Notes: generated by a model from the sequence alone, not told the origin. A stretch of 29,013 nt of DNA from an uncultured Mycoplasmatota bacterium (GCA_900551925.1 URXR01000007.1:1-29013); one strand, 5' to 3'. Counted from the first letter of the stretch, positions 7,572 through 15,460 are shown. Numbers and translations are program-made.

Positions 7572-8808
7572 TTTAGAGATAAGTGAAAAGGTTTTAGAAC
7601 TTGCTAAAGAATGTGAAGAGGAATTAAGAGATATATTTTTTAAATGTGATAAAATTTGTTTTAATAATACGAAGAGAGTTTTAGAATCATTTATAAGAAA
7701 TGGTATTTCAATGGATCATTTTAATGGAACAAATGGATATGGTTATAATGATGTAGGAAGAGAAAAAATAGATAGAATATTTAGTGATATTTTAGGAGCA
7801 GAAGATGCTCTTGTTAGAGGACAATTTGTATCAGGTTCACATGCTCTTACAGTATGTCTTTTTGCCCTTTTAAGGCCTGGAGATGTTCTTTTAAGCATTA
7901 CGGGATTACCTTATGACACTTTACATGAAGTTATAGGAATTAGAGATAATGCTAGTAGTTTAAAATCATTTGGAGTTGATTATAAACAAGTAGATTTAGT
8001 GGATAATAGTTTTGATATTCCAAAAATAAAAGAGGTTTTAAGTAATGAAAAAATAAAAGTTGTGGAAATTCAAAGATCTAAAGGTTATTCTTTTAGAAAG
8101 AGTATAAGTGTTAAAGAAATTGAAAAAGTTATTAACGAGATAAGAAAAATTAGAAAAGATGTTATAGTTATGGTTGATAACTGTTATTGTGAATTGGTTG
8201 AAGAAAAGTCTCCTTTAGAAGTAGGAGCGGATATTATAGTTGGTTCTTTAATTAAGAATTTAGGAGCTGGGGTAGTTCCAAATGGTGGTTATATTGCGGG
8301 AAGAAGTGATTTGGTGAAATTAGCTGGAGAGAGGTTAACTCTTCCTGGAGAGGGTAAAGATGTTGGAGCAACGTTAGATATGAATAGATGTTTTTTACAA
8401 GGAATTTATTTGGCACCTGCGGCAGTTAATAATAGCATTAAAACAGCAATTTTAGCTAGTAAGATGTTAGATAAATTAGGTTATCAAGTTGAACCTTCAT
8501 ATAATGCTAATAGGGTGGATATTGTACAAGCTATTAAGTTTAATGATCCAGAAAAAATGATTAAATATTGCAGGGGTATTCAAATGGCTTCACCAATAGA
8601 TGCCTATGTAACACCAATTCCAGATGATATGCCTGGTTATGATGATAAGATTATAATGGCAGCAGGATGTTTTGTTCAGGGTTCTACTATTGAACTTTCG
8701 TGTGATGGACCGCTTAGAGAACCTTATATTGCTTATCAACAAGGTGGTCTTACTTATGAATATGGTAAACTTGGAGTGATGAAAGCAATTACAGAAATAT
8801 TAAAATAA
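7564..8808 (+). CDS. PLP-dependent methionine gamma-lyase-like protein (YnbB / 'aluminium resistance' family)
   Basis: The 414-residue protein matches the Met_gamma_lyase/YnbB family of fold-type I PLP enzymes. Visible features are 'VRGQFVSGSHALTVCLFALLRPGD' region (PLP phosphate site, about residues 84-107), 'VMVDNCYCELVE' (Asp that contacts the PLP ring nitrogen), and 'GSLIKNLGAG' with the PLP-binding Lys near residue 233. Length is normal for the family. The ATG at 7564 is chosen over 7549 and 7558 since GGAGG at 7551-7555 gives it the proper 8-base spacing. It overlaps the SDR gene by 8 nt and ends in a terminator. The physiological substrate is unknown, although related enzymes cleave sulfur amino acids. 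Confidence 0.85.
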   Translation: MNNLEISEKVLELAKECEEELRDIFFKCDKICFNNTKRVLESFIRNGISMDHFNGTNGYGYNDVGREKIDRIFSDILGAEDALVRGQFVSGSHALTVCLFALLRPGDVLLSITGLPYDTLHEVIGIRDNASSLKSFGVDYKQVDLVDNSFDIPKIKEVLSNEKIKVVEIQRSKGYSFRKSISVKEIEKVINEIRKIRKDVIVMVDNCYCELVEEKSPLEVGADIIVGSLIKNLGAGVVPNGGYIAGRSDLVKLAGERLTLPGEGKDVGATLDMNRCFLQGIYLAPAAVNNSIKTAILASKMLDKLGYQVEPSYNANRVDIVQAIKFNDPEKMIKYCRGIQMASPIDAYVTPIPDDMPGYDDKIIMAAGCFVQGSTIELSCDGPLREPYIAYQQGGLTYEYGKLGVMKAITEILK

Positions 8809-8862
8809 AAACTAATAAATTTAATGTTTGAATGATGTTAATATAGTTAAATTTTAAAAATG

Positions 8863-8896
8863 AAATAGGCAAATTTTGAATTTGGCTATTTTTTTT
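8863..8896 (+). terminator. Terminator of the SDR-lyase operon
   Basis: AAATAG-g-CAAATT pairs with AATTTG-g-CTATTT (13-bp stem with one G-G mismatch, short loop), followed by eight Ts, about 55 bases after the stop. Confidence 0.85.
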
Positions 8897-8963
8897 GGAT
8901 TAATTTTAGAGATTATTCATTTTACTTTTTAGTTTTATTATTTTATAGTGGTATTAGTGGTTT

Positions 8964-8972
8964 TGATATAAT
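8964..8972 (+). promoter_or_regulatory. Extended -10 promoter of the DUF1016-like gene
   Basis: TGA-TATAAT is an extended -10 box, 21 bases before the ATG at 8994, with an AAGGAGAG ribosome binding site between them. No clear -35. Confidence 0.6.
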
Positions 8973-8993
8973 TAAATTAAAAGGAGAGCTGAT

Positions 8994-9329
8994 ATGAATA
9001 GATTAAAAAAAATTCAAATGTTACTTGGAGATAGTTTTGATTATATTAGTAGTAATTATAAAATAAGAGAACAAAATATAAATAAAAACATAGATTATTT
9101 GTTTTTTAATAGTGTTCTTAATTCTTTTGTAATAATAGAAATTGTAAAAGAGAATGTTACAATAAAACAAGTAAAGGATATGTCTTATTATATTAAATAT
9201 GTAGATAGGAACTTAAAAGAGAAAAATAATAGTAAAACATTAGGAATTATAATAAGAAATAAAGATAATAATCTTATTTTGGAGTATGTTAGTAATTTTG
9301 ATATTTTTAGAAAAGTTTATAAATTGTAA
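8994..9329 (+). CDS. Stand-alone DUF1016/YhcG C-terminal (PDDEXK-like) domain protein
   Basis: The 111-residue product resembles only the C-terminal nuclease-like domain of YhcG/DUF1016 proteins: a beta-hairpin start ('LLGDSFDYISSNYKI'), 'NIDYLFFNSVLNSFVIIEIVK', then 'DMSYYIKYVDRNLK' and 'TLGIIIRNKDNNLILEYV'. In active members the core is ID...(V/I)ELK. Here the Asp is kept (near residue 34), but the ExK reads Glu-Ile-Val-Lys, which shifts or loses the catalytic Lys. The large N-terminal domain of DUF1016 proteins is absent. It may be an inactive remnant, a DNA-binding accessory or an immunity-type protein; function unknown. It has its own promoter and ribosome binding site, so it is probably expressed. 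Confidence 0.7.
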   Translation: MNRLKKIQMLLGDSFDYISSNYKIREQNINKNIDYLFFNSVLNSFVIIEIVKENVTIKQVKDMSYYIKYVDRNLKEKNNSKTLGIIIRNKDNNLILEYVSNFDIFRKVYKL

Positions 9330-9350
9330 TATAAAGATTGTATTGTGTGC

Positions 9351-9379
9351 TTGTAATAAAGGAATTTGTAATGTATAAT
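9351..9379 (+). promoter_or_regulatory. Strong vegetative promoter of the surface protein locus
   Basis: TTGTAA, an exact 17-base spacer and a perfect TATAAT (9374-9379). It is followed by AAGGAGG (9397-9403) and the ATG at 9412. Transcription and initiation signals are intact although the reading frame behind them is broken. Confidence 0.8.
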
Positions 9380-9638
9380 GGGTATAGATAAACTATAAGG
9401 AGGAAAATAAAATGAAGATGAAAAATAGACTTGGGGGAGACTGTCCGAAAATAGATAAAAGGAGTAGAACAGAGAACAATTAATATTATTTTTAGCAAAT
9501 TTGGAAGAAAAAAAGAAAGAAAATGGAGAAAAAGAAGGGAAAAAGTTTACAAAAAATGTAAAAAATGCAATAATGAATAAAAAAACTAATAAGAATGGAG
9601 TTGTGGAAAATATGAGGAAACGAATTCTAGACAGGCTC

Positions 9639-9648
9639 GGGGGGGGGG
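9639..9648 (+). repeat. Homopolymeric G10 tract inside the surface protein gene
   Basis: Ten consecutive Gs inside an extremely AT-rich gene; no other such G run was noticed in the window. Nine Gs join the upstream frame to the 3' frame; ten or eleven lead to a stop within a few codons. Such tracts mutate by slipped-strand mispairing. Confidence 0.95.
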
Positions 9649-9876
9649 TACTTTTATAGAGCTTTAAATAAAGATGTAAAGGAAATAAATAAAGTATTTC
9701 TATCTTTATTTTGCATTGGAATAATATTAATAGCAACATTTGTAGGAATAAATATAACCAAAAGTTCTTATGCACTATTTAGTACAAGTATAAAAGGAGA
9801 AAAAACAATAGAAGTAGAAGTTTTAATACCAACGTTAGATAAAAGCGGAGCTAATCCTCCAGTACTTGATAGTAAT

Positions 9877-11241
9877 ATGATACCAGTATACTATGATGAA
9901 GGAGAAGAGGTCTGGAGAAAAGCTGATAGTTCGAATAAAAGAAAAGATTATAAATGGTACGATTATGATAGTAAAATGTGGGCCAATAGTGTAACAGTAA
10001 CAAGTTCAAGTAGAGCAACTTATCAAAATGCCGGTTTAGGTACGGAAATAGATATGAACGACATTTTAACAATGCAAGTGTGGATACCAAGATATAAATA
10101 TAAAGTGTGGAATTATAATAGTGATGGAACAAAAACAAGTGAGCCTCAAGAAATAGAGATAGTATTTGAAGAAGGGACAAATTCTACTGGAGATATAACT
10201 TGTACTGATAATATTCAGGGAAGTAGTGGAAATGGAACAAGTGAGACATGCCGATTAACAAGCACTAATGCTATTTGTACAGATGATACTTGTAATAATA
10301 AATACTATACTCATCCAGCCTTTACATTTGGTTCTGAAGAATTAGAAGGTTTTTGGATAGGAAAGTTTGAAGTATCAAGTGATATAGAATGTACTGCTAC
10401 AACGAATAGCAGTGTTGGAGAAGGTTGTAATCTTACTACAATTAATCCTTTAGTTAGGCCAAATGTAGAAAGCTGGAGGAGTGCTCAGATTAGTATTTAT
10501 GCTAGTAATATAATGAAAATGAATGATGAAGGTAATATCTATGGATTTAGCACTAATGTTGATACACATCTTATAAAAAATATGGAGTGGGGTGCTATGG
10601 CGTATTTTTCGCATAGTAAATATGGAACTTGTGAGAATGGTGTTTGCTCTGAAATATATGTGAACAATTGTAATCAATTTATAACTGGAATAGGGGCGAA
10701 TACAGTGGATGCTACTTCATCAAGTTTAAGTTGTTCCTCTTTGGAAAATATGTATAATGGTAGATATGGAATGTTAGCTTCAACAACAGGAAATATTTAT
10801 GGTATTTATGATGTCAGTGGAGGAGCTTGGGAGTATGTAATGGGGAATGTAGTGAGTTCTGATGGAAAAACTATGATAAGTGGTGTTAGTACCTCGCAAA
10901 ATTCTGGTTATACTGGAAAATTATATAATTCTGGAAGTTATACAAATTATACAGGTATGTATGATTATCCTGATACAAAATATTATGACAAATATAGCTT
11001 TGCTACTGGTCGTTCTGAAAAAAAGAAGTCTAAACTTGGAGATGATATTAAAGAGACCAGGACTAGTGATACTACTAGTTGGTATAATGATTACGGTTAT
11101 ACAATTTATTCGGGTACACCTTGGTATGGCAGAAGTGGAATGCATACTTATAGCAATGGAAATTTTGGTATATTTATGACTGGTGGCAGTAGTGGTTATC
11201 CAAGTGCTAATTTATCCTCACGAATTGTAATTGTTAATTAA
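9877..11241 (+). CDS. FGE/C-type-lectin-like ectodomain of a surface protein (intact 3' ORF)
   Basis: This 454-codon open frame is the main body of the broken gene described above; ATG 9877 is merely the first in-frame ATG and has no ribosome binding site. Features are 'MNDILTMQVWIPRYKYKVWN' (about residue 60), 'THPAFTFGSEELEGFWIGKFE' region (about 145), 'KNMEWGAMAYFSHSKYG' (about 235) and 'GNIYGIYDVSGGAWEYVMGN' (about 305), the last being the hallmark of the formylglycine-generating-enzyme/sulfatase-modifying-factor fold, a C-type-lectin-like fold. Several Cys pairs flank short Ser/Thr-rich stretches. The C-terminus (Gly/Ser/Tyr/Asn-rich and ending in 'SSRIVIVN') resembles the variable end of diversity-generating-retroelement targets. 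Enzymatic activity is unlikely; binding of a ligand at the cell surface is inferred. Confidence 0.7.
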   Translation: MIPVYYDEGEEVWRKADSSNKRKDYKWYDYDSKMWANSVTVTSSSRATYQNAGLGTEIDMNDILTMQVWIPRYKYKVWNYNSDGTKTSEPQEIEIVFEEGTNSTGDITCTDNIQGSSGNGTSETCRLTSTNAICTDDTCNNKYYTHPAFTFGSEELEGFWIGKFEVSSDIECTATTNSSVGEGCNLTTINPLVRPNVESWRSAQISIYASNIMKMNDEGNIYGFSTNVDTHLIKNMEWGAMAYFSHSKYGTCENGVCSEIYVNNCNQFITGIGANTVDATSSSLSCSSLENMYNGRYGMLASTTGNIYGIYDVSGGAWEYVMGNVVSSDGKTMISGVSTSQNSGYTGKLYNSGSYTNYTGMYDYPDTKYYDKYSFATGRSEKKKSKLGDDIKETRTSDTTSWYNDYGYTIYSGTPWYGRSGMHTYSNGNFGIFMTGGSSGYPSANLSSRIVIVN

Positions 11242-11256
11242 TTTTTAAATCATAAT

Positions 11257-11290
11257 AAAAAAGTAAGAACATTTGTTGTTCTTACTTTTT
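11257..11290. terminator. Bidirectional terminator between surface protein and bactofilin-like genes
   Basis: AAAAGTAAGAAC pairs perfectly with GTTCTTACTTTT (12-bp stem or longer, 7-base loop), with an A-tract before and T-tract after, so it can end transcription from both sides. Confidence 0.9.
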
Positions 11291-11300
11291 GGATATTATG

Positions 11301-12563
11301 TTATTTTTTAGTTTCTTTGGTAGTTTTCTTAGTTGTTGTTTTTGGTTTTGTAGTTGTTTTTTTAGCACTACTTGTAGAAGTTGTTTTTTTTGTAGTTGTA
11401 GTTTTAGCAGGAGTTTGTTTCTTTTTTTCTTTTTTTGTTTCAGTTTTCTTTTCTTCTATTTTTGCTTCTGTAATCTTTTCTTTTCCTTCTTTTGATTCCT
11501 TATCTTGTTTTATTAGTAACCAAAGTGTTGTTAGACCTAAAGTTATAGCTAAGAAACCAATAATAGTTCCAAGAATAGGAATAAGTGTTAATAATTTTAG
11601 AATAATAATACCAATTATTCCAGATAGATATTTGTTAACTTTTAATTTTAAAACTTTAATTAAAAGTATTTCTCCTACTAGGAATCCTGAATAGATATAA
11701 GCTAGATAAAGTGCTATAACATAAAGGGCTGCTAGTATTAATCCTAAAGCTATACCAATATTACTTAGTAGTAATAACATAGCAATTAATGGAATGCAAA
11801 TTAGTATTAAGATACCTGCCCCAATATTTCTTACATATAATCCAAAACTTGGTTTTTTGTATAGATTACTAGTTTTTTCGATTGTTTGTGGTAATAAGAT
11901 AGAAATTACTAAGAAGACAATTACTAAATTTACTATTGATGATAAAACAGCATTAGCATCAATACCATTACTTTCTTCAACTGTTGCTAGTTTTTCGATA
12001 TCAGTTATCATAGTATTATCACTTATTGTGGCATTAGCATTTTCATTATAAGATAAAGTTCCGTGGATAGTAACATTATCTTCTACTACAATATTGTTAG
12101 CATCTAAATTGACATCTCCATAAACTGTAGTACCACTTTTCATAGTAATTTTGGTTCCTACTACATCAACATGACGTTCTAATTTTCCAGCTAAGTTAAT
12201 TTTTTGTCCTACAATTTTAATATCTCTTCCAACGGAAGAATTATCAGCAAAATTGATAGTGTTACCTGCTAAATAAAGACTTTTAGCAACATGTCCGGCT
12301 ATATTTACTTCGTTACCTGCAGCAAAACCGTATTCTAGGCTACCATCAATGTTAACAGTATTACCTGCAATAAATCCTATACCATCAATATTGCCGATGA
12401 CATCTACTATGTTACCTGCTAGAGCACTATCACCTTCAACATTTTCATTGAATTCAACATTGTCATTAGCATCTGAGTAGAAATTAGTGATTTCATTAGC
12501 ACTTACTGGGGTAATTACGAGACAAGCAGCTAGAACTAAAAATAAAAATATTTTCTTTTTCAT
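11301..12563 (-). CDS. Exported bactofilin-like beta-helix protein with C-terminal membrane domain
   Basis: The 420-residue protein starts with a signal peptide (residues 1-22, ending 'PVSANE'), followed by repeated 'AGN.VNI.G' units (about residues 45-190) that form a right-handed beta-helix as in bactofilin/polymer-forming proteins. Then come about four to five membrane helices (about 205-355) and a roughly 65-residue tail made almost only of Lys, Thr, Glu and Ser. The helix domain would lie outside the membrane and the tail is highly basic. Family function is probably cell-envelope scaffolding, not shown here. The ATG has an AGGAGG site and a TTTACA-17-TATAAT promoter upstream. The low-complexity tail produces a misleading long ORF on the other strand. 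Confidence 0.75.
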   Translation of the reverse strand: MKKKIFLFLVLAACLVITPVSANEITNFYSDANDNVEFNENVEGDSALAGNIVDVIGNIDGIGFIAGNTVNIDGSLEYGFAAGNEVNIAGHVAKSLYLAGNTINFADNSSVGRDIKIVGQKINLAGKLERHVDVVGTKITMKSGTTVYGDVNLDANNIVVEDNVTIHGTLSYNENANATISDNTMITDIEKLATVEESNGIDANAVLSSIVNLVIVFLVISILLPQTIEKTSNLYKKPSFGLYVRNIGAGILILICIPLIAMLLLLSNIGIALGLILAALYVIALYLAYIYSGFLVGEILLIKVLKLKVNKYLSGIIGIIILKLLTLIPILGTIIGFLAITLGLTTLWLLIKQDKESKEGKEKITEAKIEEKKTETKKEKKKQTPAKTTTTKKTTSTSSAKKTTTKPKTTTKKTTKETKK

Positions 12564-12583
12564 ATTATCCTCCTTTATTTTAA

Positions 12584-12612
12584 ATTATATACTAAGTTTG
12601 GTTTTCTGTAAA
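12584..12612 (-). promoter_or_regulatory. Vegetative promoter of the bactofilin-like gene
   Basis: On the minus strand TTTACA, 17 bases, TATAAT, 20 bases before the start codon. Confidence 0.7.
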
Positions 12613-12650
12613 TAAATTTTGAAGTTTTTATATTCATTTAAGCTTAGAGC

Positions 12651-12679
12651 TTTAAAAAAAATAAAAATTGTGTTATTAT
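12651..12679 (+). promoter_or_regulatory. Promoter of ackA
   Basis: TTTAAA, 17 bases ending in TGT, then TATTAT (12674-12679): an extended -10 promoter 33 bases before the ackA start. Confidence 0.6.
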
Positions 12680-12712
12680 ATGGGTAATGATTAAAGAAAG
12701 AGGGAGAGATAT

Positions 12713-13891
12713 ATGAAAATTTTATCAGTTAATGCAGGTAGTTCAACTCTTAAATTTCAAATGTATGAAATGCCTGAAGAAAAAGTATTAATATCTGGAA
12801 ATTTTGAAAGAGTAGGTATTGATAATAGTTTTTATACTATAAAATTTGGAGGAGAAAAAATAAAGAAAGAGGCAGTTTTAAAAAATCATGGTGATGCTGT
12901 TCGTATTCTATGTGATGAGCTTGTAAGTAATAAAATTGTTTCTAATCTTGATGAGATTGAAGCAGTTGGGCATAGAATGGTTCATGGAGGAGAAGAATAT
13001 GCTTCTTCAGTTATAATAGATGATGATGTTATTAAGACAGTTCGTGGTTTAATTCCTTTAGCACCACTTCATAATCCTGCTAATTTAATGGGAATTGAAG
13101 CTTTTAAGGAAATTGTTCCTAGTGCTAAAAATGTTGGAGTTTTTGATACAGCATTCCATCAAACTTTACCAAAGGAAGCTTATTTATATGCTGTGCCATA
13201 TGAATGGTATGAAAAATATGGGGTAAGAAAATATGGATTCCATGGTACTAGTCATAAATTTGTATCACAAAGAATGAATGAAATTTTAGGAAGAGATGAT
13301 ACAAAAATTATTACTTGTCATATTGGTAGTGGAGGTAGTGTTTCTGCTGTAGTTAATGGTAAATCTGTTGATACTTCTCTTGGATTTACTCCTAATTCTG
13401 GTATTATGATGGGAACAAGATCAGGAGATATTGATTATTCAATGATTCCATATGTAATGGATAAAGCAGGTATTTCTTTAGAAGAAGTTGATAATGCTTT
13501 AAATAGAAAAAGTGGGCTTGCTGGAATAAGTGGAGTTGGAAGTGATTTACGTGATGTGGAAGCAGGAATCAAAAATGGTGATGAAATGTGTAAGTTAGCT
13601 TTTGACATGTATGTTAGAAAAATAGCATCTTATATTGCAGAATATTATGTTTTAATAGGTGGTTGTGATGCTATTGTATTTACCGCAGGAGCTGGAGAAA
13701 GATCACCACTTATGAGAGAAAAAGTAATGGAAAAATTAAGCGTTTTAGGAGTAAAGGCTGATCCAGAACTTAATAAAGCTTTTGGAGAAGAATCTTTAGT
13801 TTCTAGTAAAGATTCTAAAATTCCAGTTTGGACTATTCCAACTGATGAAGAACTTATGATTGCTAGAGATACTTATGAACTTGTAAAATAA
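12713..13891 (+). CDS. ackA: Acetate kinase
   Basis: The 392-residue protein is a full-length acetate kinase, which makes ATP and acetate from acetyl phosphate and ADP. Family motifs are seen in order: 'NAGSSTLKF' at the N-terminus, 'GHRMVHGG' (about residue 86), 'PLAPLHNPANL', 'VFDTAFHQT' with the catalytic Asp, 'YGFHGTSHKFVS', 'CHIGSGGSV', 'MGTRSGDID' and 'FTAGAGERSP'. The ATG has a GGGAG site. The next gene follows within about 15 bases, so ackA probably leads an operon with the DHH phosphoesterase and engB. No phosphotransacetylase gene is adjacent. Confidence 0.97.
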   Translation: MKILSVNAGSSTLKFQMYEMPEEKVLISGNFERVGIDNSFYTIKFGGEKIKKEAVLKNHGDAVRILCDELVSNKIVSNLDEIEAVGHRMVHGGEEYASSVIIDDDVIKTVRGLIPLAPLHNPANLMGIEAFKEIVPSAKNVGVFDTAFHQTLPKEAYLYAVPYEWYEKYGVRKYGFHGTSHKFVSQRMNEILGRDDTKIITCHIGSGGSVSAVVNGKSVDTSLGFTPNSGIMMGTRSGDIDYSMIPYVMDKAGISLEEVDNALNRKSGLAGISGVGSDLRDVEAGIKNGDEMCKLAFDMYVRKIASYIAEYYVLIGGCDAIVFTAGAGERSPLMREKVMEKLSVLGVKADPELNKAFGEESLVSSKDSKIPVWTIPTDEELMIARDTYELVK

Positions 13892-13905
13892 TAGATAGGA
13901 TGATA

Positions 13906-14880
13906 ATGATGTATAAAAAAATATTTAAGGCTATTAAATCATATAATAATATAGTAATAGCTAGGCATGTAGGAATTGATCCTGATGCTATGGCTAGCCA
14001 AGTTGCTTTAAGAGATTCTATTAAACTTACTTTTCCAGAGAAAAATGTATATGCTGTTGGTAGTGGCTCAGTTAGATTTAATTTTATGGGCAAATTAGAT
14101 AAAGGATTAGATTATTCTAAAATGAATAATATTTTACTTATTGTCCTTGATACTCCAGATAGGAAAAGGGTTGATATAGAAGAAGATATTCATTATGATT
14201 GCAGCATTAAAATTGATCATCATCCATTTATTGAAAAATTTTGTGATATTGAAGTAATTGATGATAATAAATCAAGTGCTTCTGAAATGGTATATGATCT
14301 AATAAAAGATACTAAATTAGAAATAAATAAAGATATTTGTGAAGTATTATTTGCCGGAATAGTTGCAGACACTAATAGATTTTTATTTAATAATTCTAAA
14401 GCAGAAACATTTTTAATTGTTAGTGAAATGATTAAGGATTTTGATATAGATATTACTAAAGTATATAATGGACTTTATGAAAGACCTATTAATGAAGTAA
14501 AATTATTTGGATATATGGCTAATAATATGAATATTACTTTAAATGGTGTAGGTTTTATAAAGGTTACTGATGAGATTTTAAATAAATATCAAGTTGATTC
14601 TGCTACTAGTGGAAATTTAATAAATGAATTTAATAGTATCAAAGAACTTTTAGTTTGGGTTACGGCCACTGAAGATGTAAAAAACAGTGTTATTAGAGTA
14701 TCTATTAGATCAAAAGGCCCAATTGTAAATAAAGTTGCCGAGCAGTTTGGTGGAGGGGGTCATGCTTTGGCAAGTGGAGTTAAACTTCCTTCGTTTTTAG
14801 AAGTTGATGACCTTATAAAAGAGCTTGATGATGTTTGCAATAAATATATAGAAAGTAGTGATAAAGATGAAAATAACTAG
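13906..14880 (+). CDS. nrnA: DHH/DHHA1 phosphoesterase, NrnA-like
   Basis: The 324-residue product matches NrnA-type bifunctional oligoribonuclease/pAp phosphatases, which finish RNA decay by degrading short oligonucleotides. Seen are 'HVGIDPDAMASQ' (metal-binding DxD), 'LIVLDTPD', the 'IDHHPF' DHH signature, 'GIVADTNRF', and the C-terminal DHHA1 motif 'FGGGGHALASG'. Three in-frame ATGs occur at 13900, 13906 and 13909; AGG at 13897-13899 gives 13906 the best spacing. The stop overlaps the engB start by 14 nt. The specific substrate (oligoribonucleotide, pAp or c-di-AMP product) is inferred from the family. Confidence 0.87.
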   Translation: MMYKKIFKAIKSYNNIVIARHVGIDPDAMASQVALRDSIKLTFPEKNVYAVGSGSVRFNFMGKLDKGLDYSKMNNILLIVLDTPDRKRVDIEEDIHYDCSIKIDHHPFIEKFCDIEVIDDNKSSASEMVYDLIKDTKLEINKDICEVLFAGIVADTNRFLFNNSKAETFLIVSEMIKDFDIDITKVYNGLYERPINEVKLFGYMANNMNITLNGVGFIKVTDEILNKYQVDSATSGNLINEFNSIKELLVWVTATEDVKNSVIRVSIRSKGPIVNKVAEQFGGGGHALASGVKLPSFLEVDDLIKELDDVCNKYIESSDKDENN

Positions 14881-15460
14881 TTCTAAGTTTGTTATAAGTG
14901 CAATGAGGAGAAGTCAGTATCCAACTGATGGACTTCCTGAATTTATGCTGGTTGGAAGGAGTAATGTTGGAAAAAGTAGTTTTATTAATACCATAACCAA
15001 CAATAAAAAAATGGCTAGAGTTTCTAATACTCCTGGTAAAACAAGACATTTAAATTTTTATTTACTGAATGATAGCTTTTATTTTGTAGATGTTCCTGGG
15101 TATGGATATGCTTCAGTGAGTAAAAAAGAACAAAGAAAATTTGGTCTTATGATAGAGGAATATTTAGAAAAAAGACCTAATTTAGTTAGAACTTATATGT
15201 TAGTAGATTTAAGACATAAACCTAGTGATGATGATATTTTAATGTATAAATATTTAAAATATTTTAAACTTCCGGTTACAATAGTTGCTACTAAACTTGA
15301 TAAACTTAGTAAAAATAAAAGAGAAAAGGCGGCTAGTTTAGTTCTTAAGACTTTAGAACTAGAAAAAGGTGATACATTTGTAATGCTTTCTAATGTTACA
15401 AAAGAAGGAAAAGATAAAATTTTAAATGAAATAGAAGACCTAGTTGAAGAAACTTTATAG
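14867..15460 (+). CDS. ysxC: Ribosome biogenesis GTPase EngB/YsxC
   Basis: The 197-residue protein carries the EngB/YsxC G-motifs: P-loop 'GRSNVGKSS' near residue 30, 'SNTPGKTRHLNFY' (switch I, G2), 'VDVPGYGYA' (G3), 'TKLDK' (G4) and 'LSNVTKEG' (G5 region). The family helps assemble the large ribosomal subunit and is usually essential. The ATG at 14867 gives the usual N-terminus; the in-frame GTG at 14858 is less likely. It overlaps the upstream nrnA-like gene by 14 nt, so it is read by coupling. Its own stop codon lies inside the terminator at 15436-15469. Confidence 0.94.
   Translation: MKITSSKFVISAMRRSQYPTDGLPEFMLVGRSNVGKSSFINTITNNKKMARVSNTPGKTRHLNFYLLNDSFYFVDVPGYGYASVSKKEQRKFGLMIEEYLEKRPNLVRTYMLVDLRHKPSDDDILMYKYLKYFKLPVTIVATKLDKLSKNKREKAASLVLKTLELEKGDTFVMLSNVTKEGKDKILNEIEDLVEETL

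Larger units (their letters stand above)
9412..11241 (+). pseudogene. Surface protein gene with broken (possibly phase-variable) 5' reading frame
   Basis: The locus starts with a strong promoter, AAGGAGG and ATG at 9412, but this frame stops at 9481 after 23 codons. The coding potential continues in the -1 frame from about 9468 ('QLILFLANLEEKKKENG...'), a charged, Lys/Glu-rich segment that reaches a run of ten Gs at 9639-9648 and stops at 9657. After the G run the first frame opens again ('YFYRALNKDVKEINK', then a membrane segment near 9700-9760 'LFCIGIILIATFVGINIT' and 'SYALFSTSIKGEKTIEVEV') and runs unbroken to 11241. With nine Gs, and one more base near 9475, a single protein of about 609 residues results: cytoplasmic charged tail, membrane anchor, large ectodomain. 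No start codon with a ribosome binding site exists for the 3' part alone. This is a frameshifted gene, a phase-variable gene in an off state, or an assembly error. Confidence 0.7.

Noticed and set aside
9457..9483. Programmed -1 frameshift to explain the break near 9475
   Set aside because: The -1 frame has a stop at 9465-9467 and no slippery heptamer lies between it and the stop at 9481.
9317..9775. 152-codon minus-strand ORF, Phe/Leu/Ser-rich
   Set aside because: It is the antisense of the broken surface protein 5' region; composition is that of a reversed A-rich sequence, with no ribosome binding site.
11289..11694. Plus-strand ORFs rich in Phe, Cys and Val inside the bactofilin-like gene
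   Set aside because: They are mirror products of the Lys/Thr-rich tail on the minus strand and have no independent signals.
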